From contig NZ_KB890027.1 of assembly GCF_000372965.1 (NCBI RefSeq), forward strand, positions 22,528-86,527: a stretch of DNA of 64,000 bases, given 5' to 3'. Positions within the stretch are counted from its first letter, which is position 1; every line of letters starts with the position of its first letter. The position numbers and the translations under genes are program-made. The notes beneath the pieces were generated by a model. The model saw nothing but the letters and a program-made list of their open reading frames with translations. It was not told where the DNA came from and made no database searches. Of this stretch, positions 43,723-52,138 are shown piece after piece. The DNA is from Hoeflea sp. 108. Its GTDB lineage: Bacteria; Pseudomonadota; Alphaproteobacteria; Rhizobiales; Rhizobiaceae.

Positions 43723-44687
43723 ATGAAACTGGCCTTTCTCGGTGTTAGCCACTGGCATTCGACGATGCATGCGAAGGCCGCGCTGGCGGCGGGAGCGGAG
43801 ATCGCCATGGCTTGGGATCCGTCCGCGGAAGCGGTACGGCTCTTTGCCGACAAGTTCGGCTGCGCGGTGGCGTCGAGGCTGGATCAGGCGCTTGCCGGAG
43901 CCGATCTCGCTGTTGTCATGGGCGTCCGTTCGAAATAGCCGAACGCGGGCTGGCCGTCATCGAGGCTGGCGTTCCGCTGCTGATCGAAAAGCCGATAGGC
44001 ATTTCGGCTCGGGCCGCCGATCCGCTTGTCGCCGCCGGCCAGGGCAAAAATGCCTTTGTCGCCGTAGCGCTGCCGCACGGGCTCGGCATGATGGCGGCAC
44101 TGCGCGACCTCGATACGGCCGGCCGTCTCGGGGCGATCTCGCATTCGCATTTCCGCCTCATCAACGGTCCGCCACAGCGTTATGTCGATGACGGCGTCGG
44201 CTGGGTTCTGGATCGCGCCATCGGCGGCGGTGGCGCCCTGCGCAATCTGGGCATCCATGGCATCAACGCCTTCCTGACGCTTGCAGGCGATCAGAAGGTC
44301 GATGTCGTTAGCGCCTCGTTCGGTCGCCCGATCCACGGCACCGAGGTCGAGGACTATGCGGCCGTTGTGCTCAGTGCGGCCGATGGCACGCTGGGGCTGG
44401 TCGAGGCAGGTTACACCTTCGCCTCGATGAAGCGCGGCATCTTCGAATGGCGCGTCTCGGCGAAGAACGCCACGCTCAGCGACTTCGGCGACCGCATCGC
44501 CCTTTCCACGCTCGACGACGAGGGCCAGCGCGACCTGCCGGTTACCCCGCCGGCGCGCCGCTACGACGACGTCATGACTGATACGCTGAAACGGCTAGCC
44601 CAGGGACGGCCGCCGGCCGTGTCGCTCGCCGATTGCCGCCGCGCCATGGCAATCATCGACCATTGCTACGAAATTCAGGGAGTCTGA
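43723..44687 (+). pseudogene. Gfo/Idh/MocA-family oxidoreductase with a one-base frameshift
   Basis: From ATG 43723 the frame encodes the N-terminal Rossmann part ('MKLAFLGVSHWHSTMHAKAA') and stops at 43938. The rest of the family ('PFEIAERGLAVIEAGVPLLI', 'EKPIGIS', 'GGGALRNLGIHGINAFLTLA') is in another frame that continues to 44687. Adding one base near 43923 joins 'AVVMG' to 'RPFEIAERG' without loss, so a single-base deletion explains the break. These enzymes are NAD(P)-dependent sugar or polyol dehydrogenases. The next gene overlaps by being one base away. Confidence 0.82.
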
Positions 44688-44688
44688 C

Positions 44689-45108
44689 ATGCTCAGGGTT
44701 GGCATCATTGGCGCGGGCCATTTCGGCGCAGCACATGCGCAGGCGCTGCGCTCGGTTACGGGCGCGACGCTGGTAGCAGCCTGCCGCAACGACGCCGAAG
44801 GGCTGAAGTCGTTCACCAACGAATATGGCGGCAGGGGCTACCTCGACTATCGTGACATGCTCGCCGATCCTGAGGTGGACACGGTCGTGGTGGCGCTGCC
44901 GCATCACCTGCACACCGACGTCGCCATTGCCTGCGCCGAGGCCGGCAAACACATCATGATCGAAAAGCCGCTGGCGCCGACGGTCGCCGAGTGCCGCAGG
45001 ATCCTCGCCGCCGCCGACAAGGCCGGCGTGACGCTGATGCCGAGCCACACCATGCGCTTTTCGCTGCCGTTCCTGGCGGCCAAGCGGCTCATCGACAGCG
45101 GTGAACTC
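44689..45108 (+). pseudogene. Gfo/Idh/MocA-family oxidoreductase truncated by an insertion sequence
   Basis: A second dehydrogenase gene begins at ATG 44689: 'MLRVGIIGAGHFGAAHAQAL' is the dinucleotide-binding motif and 'GKHIMIEKPLAPTVAECRRI' the family signature. After about 140 residues it is cut at 45108 by the left inverted repeat of the ISKra4-like element; the frame then reads 16 IS-encoded codons to 45156. The missing C-terminal half is not found on the other side of the element. Confidence 0.85.
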
Positions 45109-45132
45109 GGGAGTACCAAAATCTGTGGGGTA

Positions 45133-46533
45133 TCAAGCGGCCATTGCGGTTTCTGACTGGGGGGCGGAATTGTTGCTGGCCAGTCCGGGATACCACTGCT
45201 CGAACTTTCTGCGCAGCGTCCCGTCGAGCGCGCGGGTTCGGGTCTGCAGCATGAGATGTGCCCCTTCCTTCGACCATCGCATCTGCTGAAGCTTTGAGAA
45301 GCGCTTGCCGACCACGACATTGACGGTCGACTCCACGAACGCCGTCGAAACCCGTTCGCCATAGCGGCGGCGCTCGGCGTAGTTCGGGATCATGCCGGCG
45401 TTGTTGGCGATGTAGGTGTTGAATTCTCCCGCCGCCTTCCGGAATGCCTTCATGCTGGGATAATCGGTTTCGACCGCATCGAGATCATCGATGAGCCACT
45501 CGATGCAGGGCAGCGCCTGGCGGCGGTTGCCGTTCCACAGATAGCCCTTGATGCGCTTCAACTCGCGGGCGGTGTCTTCGGCTTCGCTTGGATTATGATG
45601 CGCCAGCCCCTTGGCGTACTGGCCGAGAACGGTCAGCCGCATGGTGATATGAAACCAGTCGAGCACATGCTCGGCGCATGGAGACATGGCAACCGCCATG
45701 TTGCGGACGCTATCGCCACCGTCGGTGAGGAAGGTGATGTCCTGGTTCATCTGAAAGCCTTGCTCGCGCAGCACCTCTCGCAAGCGGCGGCGGGGCTTGT
45801 CGTCATGGCTCTGGACCAGGCCGAAATACCGGTTCTTCCGATCTTCCGGAATCGATTTTCCGACCATGACCTCGAAATGGCTCTGCCTGCCGTCGCGGGC
45901 GCGGACATATCCACCATCCACACCGACGACGATCGGGCCTTCGGGGATGGGCAACTGCGCCCACATCCGTGGAAAGCCTTCGATGAAGGAGGGGCGCTCG
46001 TCGCCGAGCTCCGCTTCGGCGCGTGCGGCTATGCGATGAAGATGGTTGCGGACCGTTTCGGCGTTCAGCGTAGAACCGATCGGCAAGACATCCTTCAGAA
46101 GATCGACGGTGACGCCGAAGGAGACCAGCGAGGCCCATTTGGTCTCAAGGTAGAGCAGTTCGGGCGCAACGTGTTCGGAAAACAGCGTCGTCAGCGGGCT
46201 GAAGGTCCGGGTCTGACCGGCATCGCAAGCGCAGCGGTGAAGCCGCGGACTGGAAACCGGCACGTCGCCAAATGGCGTTCGGAAGCGGATCGATGTGCTG
46301 CCCTTGCTCGTCTGTGCTCGGCCGCATTGTTGGCAACAGCGCCGTTCGGCGGCAAAGGTTGCCGCTTGCGCCGCAACGATGTGCTCCTGCAGGCGGCCAA
46401 GCAGATCCTTGGCCTCGGCGAGCGACAATCCGATTGCCTCAAGCTGGTCATGGGGTTTGTCGAATCTCAAAATCTCTTCATCGCAAATGCTGCCGTCCGC
46501 TGCGGCGATCCGCAGCTTGATCTCAATCTTCAT
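45133..46533 (-). CDS. ISKra4-family transposase
   Basis: A 466-residue DDE-type transposase. An N-terminal cysteine-containing DNA-binding region ('ERRCCQQCGRAQTSKGS', 'RLHRCACDAG') precedes the catalytic core with Asp in 'IVVGVDGGYVRARDG', Asp in 'ITFLTDGGDSVRNMA' and the later 'YGERVSTAFVESTVNVVVGK'. The stop lies two bases inside the left inverted repeat. Intact and probably active. Confidence 0.9.
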   Translation of the reverse strand: MKIEIKLRIAAADGSICDEEILRFDKPHDQLEAIGLSLAEAKDLLGRLQEHIVAAQAATFAAERRCCQQCGRAQTSKGSTSIRFRTPFGDVPVSSPRLHRCACDAGQTRTFSPLTTLFSEHVAPELLYLETKWASLVSFGVTVDLLKDVLPIGSTLNAETVRNHLHRIAARAEAELGDERPSFIEGFPRMWAQLPIPEGPIVVGVDGGYVRARDGRQSHFEVMVGKSIPEDRKNRYFGLVQSHDDKPRRRLREVLREQGFQMNQDITFLTDGGDSVRNMAVAMSPCAEHVLDWFHITMRLTVLGQYAKGLAHHNPSEAEDTARELKRIKGYLWNGNRRQALPCIEWLIDDLDAVETDYPSMKAFRKAAGEFNTYIANNAGMIPNYAERRRYGERVSTAFVESTVNVVVGKRFSKLQQMRWSKEGAHLMLQTRTRALDGTLRRKFEQWYPGLASNNSAPQSETAMAA

Positions 46534-46612
46534 TGCTTGCCTTTAACCCCGGTTTTGCAGAATGCACGGAGAAGAAGCACGAGCCATGCCTTCAGCTCCC
46601 GAGCGGCGATAC

Positions 46613-47299
46613 TCATATGAGCCATTGATACATCAGCCGCCGGTGCTCATCCTGGCGAAAGCCGGTGTTCACGTCCCGCAGAGAAAACCGGCAGGCGAGA
46701 AACGGCGCGCGAGACCGGGACCGGTCAATTGCGCGTTCGACCGCCTGACGTGCTTCATCATCATCGAGCATGGCACGGTTGCCATTGAAAACAACCTGCT
46801 CGACAAAATCCGCCATGGTTGCCAGGTCATCCATGGTGTCCGGGCCAAGCGCGTCATCACGCCGCGCGAGATACCTGTCCGGGCCGCCACAATCCTCCGG
46901 CGGGCAGGCGCCCGCGCCGCCGACGCAGACCGGATAGCGCCCGCGTTCCTTCGCCACTTCCCGGTCTTCGACGCGGACTTCATGCTCCCACCAGTCGCCC
47001 ATGTCATAGACGTAGGCAAACTTGGCGTTCTTGCGGAACCCAAAGCTGTCGAGCGTCTTGTCAGGCGGTTCAGTGCAAATATCCGACGAACCGTAACGAA
47101 CCGCGCGTATCCTGAACTCAAAGAGATGCAAGCTCTCCCAGCCCATGGCCACCTGGATTACGCCGTGAAGCTCCCGCAACGAATAGCTCTCCGGAACCAG
47201 GACACGTCGCCACACCATCGGGCTCAGACCAAGCAGACGGATTTTGAGCTGGAGGATGGACCCCGTGGACGTCGGCAATGATGGGGATGTGGATGGCAT
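46613..47299 (-). CDS. pRiA4b ORF-3-family passenger protein of the IS
   Basis: A 228-residue protein of the plasmid pRiA4b ORF-3 family (also called IS1096 TnpR-like). Diagnostic stretches are 'LQLKIRLLGLSPMVWRRVLV', 'HLFEFRIRAVRYG', 'FAYVYDMGDWWEHEVRVED' and 'CVGGAGACPPEDCGGPDRY'. It is upstream of the transposase within the same inverted repeats, as in the ISAzba1-type subgroup. Its role in transposition is not known. Confidence 0.87.
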   Translation of the reverse strand: MPSTSPSLPTSTGSILQLKIRLLGLSPMVWRRVLVPESYSLRELHGVIQVAMGWESLHLFEFRIRAVRYGSSDICTEPPDKTLDSFGFRKNAKFAYVYDMGDWWEHEVRVEDREVAKERGRYPVCVGGAGACPPEDCGGPDRYLARRDDALGPDTMDDLATMADFVEQVVFNGNRAMLDDDEARQAVERAIDRSRSRAPFLACRFSLRDVNTGFRQDEHRRLMYQWLI

Positions 47300-47404
47300 A
47301 TCCGGTTCGACATTTTCAACGACAAAAGCCTACCCAGCCTTCAGCCCACCGGCTACCAACACCCCACAGATTTTGGTACTCCCCTATTCGAAGGAATGGG
47401 CGGC

Positions 47405-48571
47405 CTAACCCGCGTCCTGCTGCCCGAATGCAACCCGCCGGCGAAAGTCCGGTAGGGCCGCCTTGGCCACGGCATAGACCACCTCCATGCCGAGAAGCGG
47501 GTCCATGCCCCTATCGGCTCTATCGGCAAGTTCCTCGAGCACAAGCATGTTCACCGGCGCCTCGTCTCCAGCCAGGTCGATGATGTCAAAATCCGGGAGG
47601 ATACATTCCTCGCTGAAATGTGGCTGGATCGCTTCTGCAAGCTGCCGATAGCTCTCATCGCCCTGATTGGCCGCGACGGCAACTGCAGTGCCGGCGATCA
47701 GGTCGGCGAGCTGCACCGCCGCGTGGTCCGACGACGACACGAATGAAATCGGCTTTGCCATATTCCAGGTCAGTCGGACCCGCTTACCCAACGCTTCCAT
47801 GTAGACCGGGTCGGGCCGGTTGACCATGACGTCGTAGATGCCCGCGAGCGCGCGAAGCGGCTTGGAGTCGTCACACACCACTTCGAGCAGGGGGTGCCGC
47901 TCGGCCCAGTTCCGGAGATGGTCGGTCACGGCACTGATCGTCAGATCAAGGACCCACTTGCCGTTGTCACCCGTCAATTGAAGGTTGCGGGTCTCCCTGG
48001 CGATGGTGACATTGTACCCGCGGGCGAAGCGCAGGATCGGACCGAGCAGCATGTTGAAGTGTTGTTCGTCCGGACTACCGAACAGAGCCGGAGCATCGAC
48101 CGGATCCAGCGATCGCATGAAACGCTCGAACTGCACGGCAAGCTCCTCGGCGCCTTCGCCAGAGGCCACCATTTGCATGTAGAGATAGGTCGCTACGAAC
48201 CGATGGAGGTTGTGGTGGTAGAACAGCATGTTGTTGCGCTGCAGGACCGGCTCGTAGATATACTCGAAGAACTTCGCGGCAAGGCTCAGACGCTTGTCAT
48301 AGAGCGTCGCGATGTAACGCCCCTCAATGCGCCCGAGTATCTCGGCCACCATCGCCCGGCCACGCGGCCGTCTCAGCAGCTTCGCAGCCTTCAACTCGCC
48401 CATCTGCAAATGATGCCGCGAGCGTAGCTCGCCCACGATAGCGTTGGCCTCATCCAATTCGAGGTCTACGGACGCATAGGCGAAGAAGGGCTGGGCGGCG
48501 TCGAGCATGCGGTTCCCAGTGAAACCCGCCTCGTCGCATGAGATCAGTCGTGGGAGGATCGTTGTGGACAT
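47405..48571 (-). CDS. DUF3800-domain protein
   Basis: A 388-residue protein whose N-terminus 'LISCDEAGFTGNRML' is the DUF3800 'DE(A/S)G' motif, an RNase H-like metal-site feature, and whose late 'AVQLADLIAGTAVAVAANQ' supplies the second conserved Asp segment. DUF3800 genes are common in defence islands and near toxin-antitoxin modules; function is not established. It is divergent from the RES antitoxin-like gene and shares its operator region. Confidence 0.82.
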   Translation of the reverse strand: MSTTILPRLISCDEAGFTGNRMLDAAQPFFAYASVDLELDEANAIVGELRSRHHLQMGELKAAKLLRRPRGRAMVAEILGRIEGRYIATLYDKRLSLAAKFFEYIYEPVLQRNNMLFYHHNLHRFVATYLYMQMVASGEGAEELAVQFERFMRSLDPVDAPALFGSPDEQHFNMLLGPILRFARGYNVTIARETRNLQLTGDNGKWVLDLTISAVTDHLRNWAERHPLLEVVCDDSKPLRALAGIYDVMVNRPDPVYMEALGKRVRLTWNMAKPISFVSSSDHAAVQLADLIAGTAVAVAANQGDESYRQLAEAIQPHFSEECILPDFDIIDLAGDEAPVNMLVLEELADRADRGMDPLLGMEVVYAVAKAALPDFRRRVAFGQQDAG

Positions 48572-48622
48572 GGACTGTTTCTCGGCGCCGGCCGTCGATC
48601 TGACCTCGCCGGCCGGTTTGGG

Positions 48623-48685
48623 GGTTGATACTCAAGGGTTGATAATTGCCACAGACGGCGCTATCTATCAACCTTAGTATCAACC
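48623..48685. promoter_or_regulatory. Four GGTTGATA half-sites in the DUF3800/antitoxin divergent promoter
   Basis: GGTTGATA occurs at 48623-48630 and 48637-48644, and inverted as TATCAACC at 48666-48673 and 48678-48685; the outer pair extends to GGTTGATACT and AGTATCAACC. The nested dyads cover the whole 149-base spacer centre, as expected for cooperative autorepression by an antitoxin complex of both transcripts. Confidence 0.75.
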
Positions 48686-48720
48686 AAGGTGGGCGCTGGC
48701 CCGCCGGCCAGCGAGTAACG

Positions 48721-49878
48721 ATGAGCGCGGAGCAGATCTCCCAGGAAACCCAAATTGATCCACTCGTGCGAGCAGTTGCAGAGGCCCGGGCGCGAGACGC
48801 CGGCAAGAGCGTGTCTGACTACCTGGCCGACCTGCTGATGATCGCGCCGTCGCCGTCGCTCCCTCATTTGCTCACGGCGGGCGCCGGGCATGCCACTGAG
48901 CAATTGGGGGAGGCCTGGCACAGCAGCTTCAGCAAGCACCTGATCGATACGGCCCGCGACATCCGCGACCGAAACGACGCCGATCATTGGTCGAAGCTGG
49001 TTGCAGGACCCACGCCATGGGTTGCGTCCGAAGCGACGGCCAGTCCGGCTCTCCGCCTCGTCTTCGTGTTCAACTATCGTATCCAGAGCGCGGCGTTGCT
49101 GATGAGCGCTGCGTTCGAAGAGGCAGCCGTTAACGACTTCGATTTCGCCAAGGCACGATCGGTCTCGCGCCGAAGCAGCACATCCCGAACCTGGTACAAC
49201 AGCATTGTCCACAATGTCGTCGACTGCTCGCGGCAGCTTCGAAACGCGCTCGTTCACGAGTGGAAGCCGACACCTCGAGCTGAACGTCTTGCCATCGATG
49301 CCTTCGTCATTCTCAGCGACCTAACGCCTGCTCGCAACGAGCTGCTTCGTCTCTGCCGCTATGACCGGCCGCGAGCCTTCTCGCAGCTTGCCCGGCATGT
49401 GGAGCTCGCCGCGGACCAGTTTCGATTGTCCGCCGATCTGCTCGCAGAGGTCGAAGGTGCCTCGCGTCCCCAGGAATTGCCGTCGGAAGCACGCTTCGCT
49501 GAGACGACGCGCCTATTGCTCCAGCGTGCAGGGGGAGGGCTCTCGCTCACCGAAGCGGCGAAACTCCTCGGCACAAGCCGGCAGGCGCTCCACAAGCGGG
49601 TCAAGTCCGGCTCGGCGCTTGGGATGATGGAGGGTGATGAGCTTGTCCTGCCGAAATTCCAGTTCGTCGAAGAGGATGATCGCACGTCAATCCTCGATGG
49701 TTTGGCGAAGGTCATCAAACTATTCGACGCCAGCAGGGCCGGCCGATGGTCCGCCCTGCAGTTCCTCATTGAGCAGGATCCCAGTCTCGCAAGGGCACCG
49801 GTCGACGTGCTCAAAACCGGAGAGGTGCAACAGGTCGCCAATGCCGCGGCCGCGTATCTCGATGTGGACGAGGAATAG
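48721..49878 (+). CDS. Extended Xre/MbcA-ParS-type antitoxin with a HEPN-like motif
   Basis: The 385-residue protein ends like RES antitoxins: a helix-turn-helix 'LSLTEAAKLLGTSRQALHKR' (about 274-293) and a toxin-binding tail (322-385, 'GRWSALQFLIEQDP', 'PVDVLKTGEVQQVANAA'). Usual members are about 130-160 residues; here some 260 extra residues precede. The extra region is mostly helical and contains 'RNALVH' at 174-179, which fits the HEPN RNase consensus R-polar-x3-H. Whether it is a real HEPN domain cannot be decided by eye. It is two bases upstream of the RES toxin gene. ATG 48721 is chosen; the frame opens slightly earlier, within the operator. Confidence 0.68.
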   Translation: MSAEQISQETQIDPLVRAVAEARARDAGKSVSDYLADLLMIAPSPSLPHLLTAGAGHATEQLGEAWHSSFSKHLIDTARDIRDRNDADHWSKLVAGPTPWVASEATASPALRLVFVFNYRIQSAALLMSAAFEEAAVNDFDFAKARSVSRRSSTSRTWYNSIVHNVVDCSRQLRNALVHEWKPTPRAERLAIDAFVILSDLTPARNELLRLCRYDRPRAFSQLARHVELAADQFRLSADLLAEVEGASRPQELPSEARFAETTRLLLQRAGGGLSLTEAAKLLGTSRQALHKRVKSGSALGMMEGDELVLPKFQFVEEDDRTSILDGLAKVIKLFDASRAGRWSALQFLIEQDPSLARAPVDVLKTGEVQQVANAAAAYLDVDEE

Positions 49879-49880
49879 GC

Positions 49881-50495
49881 TTGCCCACGTCGTTCGCCCC
49901 CACAGCACGCTTCCCGGCGGGCCTGCTCCCGATGGAACTCGACGCGGGCGAGATCATGGTCCGCATTCATCGAAAAGGGCAGGGTGCGGTCTTCTTCGGG
50001 CCACCTGCCGGCAGGCCGCCTCAAAACCGTTTCGACGCCCCGGCGGGTGAATATGGGGTCCTCTATGCCGCGCGCAGGCTCGAGGGCGCCTTCGTGGAAA
50101 CCTTGCTTCGCCGACCCTCCGGACGGATCGTCAGGCGTGACTTCATCGAGGAGCGCCAGTGGACGCCGCTGCGTCTCCTGCGGCCCGTGACTGTCGCGAA
50201 AATCATGGATGAGGGTCTGCTGTTTCACGGAGTCGACGCTTCGGTGAGCGCCAGCGACGACTATGCTCCCTCAAGGGCCTTGGCGCTCGATCTCTACAAT
50301 GACTTTCCCTCCCTCGAGGGGTTGGCCTATCGCTCGAGGCACAACAATGGCGAGATCTGCTACGCGCTGTTCGATCGCGTGCCGTCCTCAGACTTGGTCG
50401 AGTTGCCGAGTCACCCGTTCGAAGACAACCGGACGCGCGTCGACGAGTTGGTCCGGCTCCATGGCGTGATCCTGGACACCAGTGCACCGATCTAG
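49881..50495 (+). CDS. RES-domain toxin (NAD+-degrading family)
   Basis: The 204-residue product has the RES-domain order: Arg28 in 'MVRIHRKGQGAVFFGP', Arg50 in 'NRFDAPAGEYGVLYAA', Glu73 in 'GAFVETLLR' and Ser/Arg in 'DYAPSRALALDLYND'. RES toxins deplete NAD+ and are neutralised by Xre/MbcA antitoxins. Start TTG 49881 has GAGGAATAGG just upstream and is two bases after the antitoxin stop; ATG 49932 is a shorter alternative. Co-expression with the antitoxin is certain from spacing. Confidence 0.82.
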   Translation: MPTSFAPTARFPAGLLPMELDAGEIMVRIHRKGQGAVFFGPPAGRPPQNRFDAPAGEYGVLYAARRLEGAFVETLLRRPSGRIVRRDFIEERQWTPLRLLRPVTVAKIMDEGLLFHGVDASVSASDDYAPSRALALDLYNDFPSLEGLAYRSRHNNGEICYALFDRVPSSDLVELPSHPFEDNRTRVDELVRLHGVILDTSAPI

Positions 50496-50806
50496 CATGG
50501 GCCTCCTGCCCGCCTCTCAATAGGGGCGCGGGCACCACGGCGGCGCCGTCTGCGCTCGAAGGGAATACCGCTTCCGAAAAGCCCCACTCAGTGTGCTCGA
50601 GTACGGTCCTAAGAAGCCGATGAGGGGAAACACCATGCCGTGCATCAGACGAATGCAGCTGTGCAATGCCTACGGATAGGATGTGAAATGGGTCGCATAC
50701 GTCCAGATGATGCTGGCGCTCGGGCGAGTCTGGCTAGGCGGGAGTCCACGCCAGGGCCAACGTCCAAACTCAAATTGAAATGCGTCTGGGGTCTAGAGTG
50801 AGGGAC
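50496..50806. other. Intergenic region after the RES toxin
   Basis: About 310 bases without a recognisable gene or strong hairpin. The only short frames present match nothing known. Confidence 0.5.
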
Positions 50807-51502
50807 ATGCGATTCAATACTACCGACGTGGCTGCTCTAATTTCAGGCTTCACGGGGCCAGATCTGACCAAAACCCTAGGTGGGATCGAATCTTCAGTAC
50901 GCGGACTGAGTGCGGCAGAATGCATGCAATTCCTGGAGAGTGCGGGCGCGGGTCGCGACGTGCTCGCAGCCGCAGCAGAAATGAAGAGGCTTGCGGGGCA
51001 GATCAACGTCACCATCCATGCCCTTGGCATCCTGCTCTGCCTCCCGCATCTTCTCGAGCCTAACGAAAAGATCGAATATGTGTCGCTTGGAGCAGGCAAC
51101 ACCGGGCGGCGCTTCGATCTTGAGACGAATTTCCGCGTCGCTGAATTCAAGTTTATTCACTGGCGTGGCGGACCGGAAGCAATTCGTCAGAATTCGATAT
51201 TCAAAGACTATTTCTTGCTAGCCGACTATACGACAGACAAGCGAAAATATCTCTACCTGCTCGGCGTCGAACACGCGTTTGCTTTCCTAAATGGTCGCCG
51301 TGCTTTAGATAGCGTACTTAGTCGGAACGAGAAGGTGCGGTCTGTCTTTACGGAGCGGTTTGGCGAAAAGTACCGCACTGTGGGCGCCTATTTCGCTGAG
51401 CATGGCGATGCCGTGACAATCGAGGATGTGTCCCCGTGGTTGTCAGAACTGGCCGAAACACTGGTTGATGAAGACCCAACGTTCGACGAGCCGAGCGCAT
51501 AG
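50807..51502 (+). CDS. Hypothetical protein, possible PD-(D/E)XK nuclease
   Basis: I do not recognise this 231-residue protein. A helical N-terminal half is followed by 'RRFDLETNFRVAEFKFIHW', in which Asp, then Glu-x-Lys eight residues later, fit the PD-(D/E)XK nuclease core, next to strands in 'RKYLYLLGVEHAFAFLNG'. Start ATG 50807 has GAGTGAGGG upstream; ATG 50780 is possible. It sits alone beside a toxin-antitoxin locus. Base composition is lower in GC than the neighbouring genes, suggesting transfer. Confidence 0.6.
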   Translation: MRFNTTDVAALISGFTGPDLTKTLGGIESSVRGLSAAECMQFLESAGAGRDVLAAAAEMKRLAGQINVTIHALGILLCLPHLLEPNEKIEYVSLGAGNTGRRFDLETNFRVAEFKFIHWRGGPEAIRQNSIFKDYFLLADYTTDKRKYLYLLGVEHAFAFLNGRRALDSVLSRNEKVRSVFTERFGEKYRTVGAYFAEHGDAVTIEDVSPWLSELAETLVDEDPTFDEPSA

Positions 51503-51553
51503 GCCACCGGATTGCACATGCTCGCGGTATCGAGCAGCGTTCCGGAAAACGGG

Positions 51554-52054
51554 CTAACCTACACGCGCCGATAGGCGGCGGTACTCGCGGTCAATGTGCT
51601 CGAACAGGGCATATTCTGCATCGGTTAACAGGACCTGGCCATACTCTTCATATTGTGCGCGATCGGCGCGACTGACTAGATCTAGGAGTTCAGGCTGGGC
51701 GTAACGCACGCTTTTGCGAACCAGTTCGGTAACCCTGCTCAGCGGGAAATCGCCGCCGTACTCGACTTCCGCGCTTGATGATTGCTGCTTGTCGAACAAC
51801 GCGCGCCAGGCTCGTTTCACGCGCCGCCAGCGCCGCCCATGTGAACTGATTTCGTCCCAAGCGTTTGCGATGCGATGCCGCAAGCGGGGCGAGGCTGTGC
51901 CGGTGCTGACCGAGATATGAACGGTGAGAAAAAGCGCTTCCAGTGGTCGGTAGAGCTCTAGCAGGCGTTCTCGATCCTTCGCGAGCGAGAGCCGCCTCTC
52001 CTCCTCGAATCGCGCGCCGGCGACAGCGCAGACATTGAAGTGGAAGCTTGCGAT
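51554..52054 (-). CDS. Hypothetical protein, apparently missing its 5' end
   Basis: A minus-strand frame encodes a charged, helical protein ('ARFEEERRLSLAKDRERLLE', 'WDEISSHGRRWRRVKRAWRA', 'LLTDAEYALFEHIDREYRRL'). It looks coding, but no plausible start with a ribosome site lies in this segment, and upstream of about 52054 the frame is only the shadow of imuB. The gene was probably truncated when joined to the imuB cassette. The family is unknown to me. Confidence 0.45.
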   Translation of the reverse strand: MASFHFNVCAVAGARFEEERRLSLAKDRERLLELYRPLEALFLTVHISVSTGTASPRLRHRIANAWDEISSHGRRWRRVKRAWRALFDKQQSSSAEVEYGGDFPLSRVTELVRKSVRYAQPELLDLVSRADRAQYEEYGQVLLTDAEYALFEHIDREYRRLSARVG

Positions 52055-52138
52055 GGCAAGGGTCGTATCGCTCTTCCTTCCGCGATGGCCGGTGGACCGT
52101 CTTCGAAGGAAATCGGGCGACGCATCGCCTCCGCGTGA
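52022..52138 (+). pseudogene. imuA: 3' remnant of imuA
   Basis: In the frame ending at TGA 52136-52138 the sequence reads '...IEVEACDGKGRIALPSAMAG...', resembling the C-terminus of ImuA, the RecA/SulA-like protein that normally precedes imuB and overlaps its start. Upstream the frame soon closes and the sequence changes to the minus-strand hypothetical gene, so only the last 35-40 codons remain. Identification rests on a short stretch and on the gene order. Confidence 0.5.

Larger units (their letters stand above)
45109..47383. mobile_element. ISKra4-family insertion sequence, 2,275 bp
   Basis: Identical 23-bp inverted repeats bound the element: 45109-45131 (starting GGGAGTACCAAAATCTG) and 47361-47383 (its exact reverse complement). 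Inside, both on the minus strand, are a pRiA4b ORF-3-type passenger gene and the transposase. Perfect repeats and intact genes suggest recent insertion. No target-site duplication is visible in the flanks, and the interrupted gene does not resume on the right. Confidence 0.92.

Noticed and set aside
45101..47392. Target-site duplication around the ISKra4-like element
   Set aside because: The bases left of 45109 and right of 47383 were compared and no direct repeat of three or more bases lies at the expected positions.
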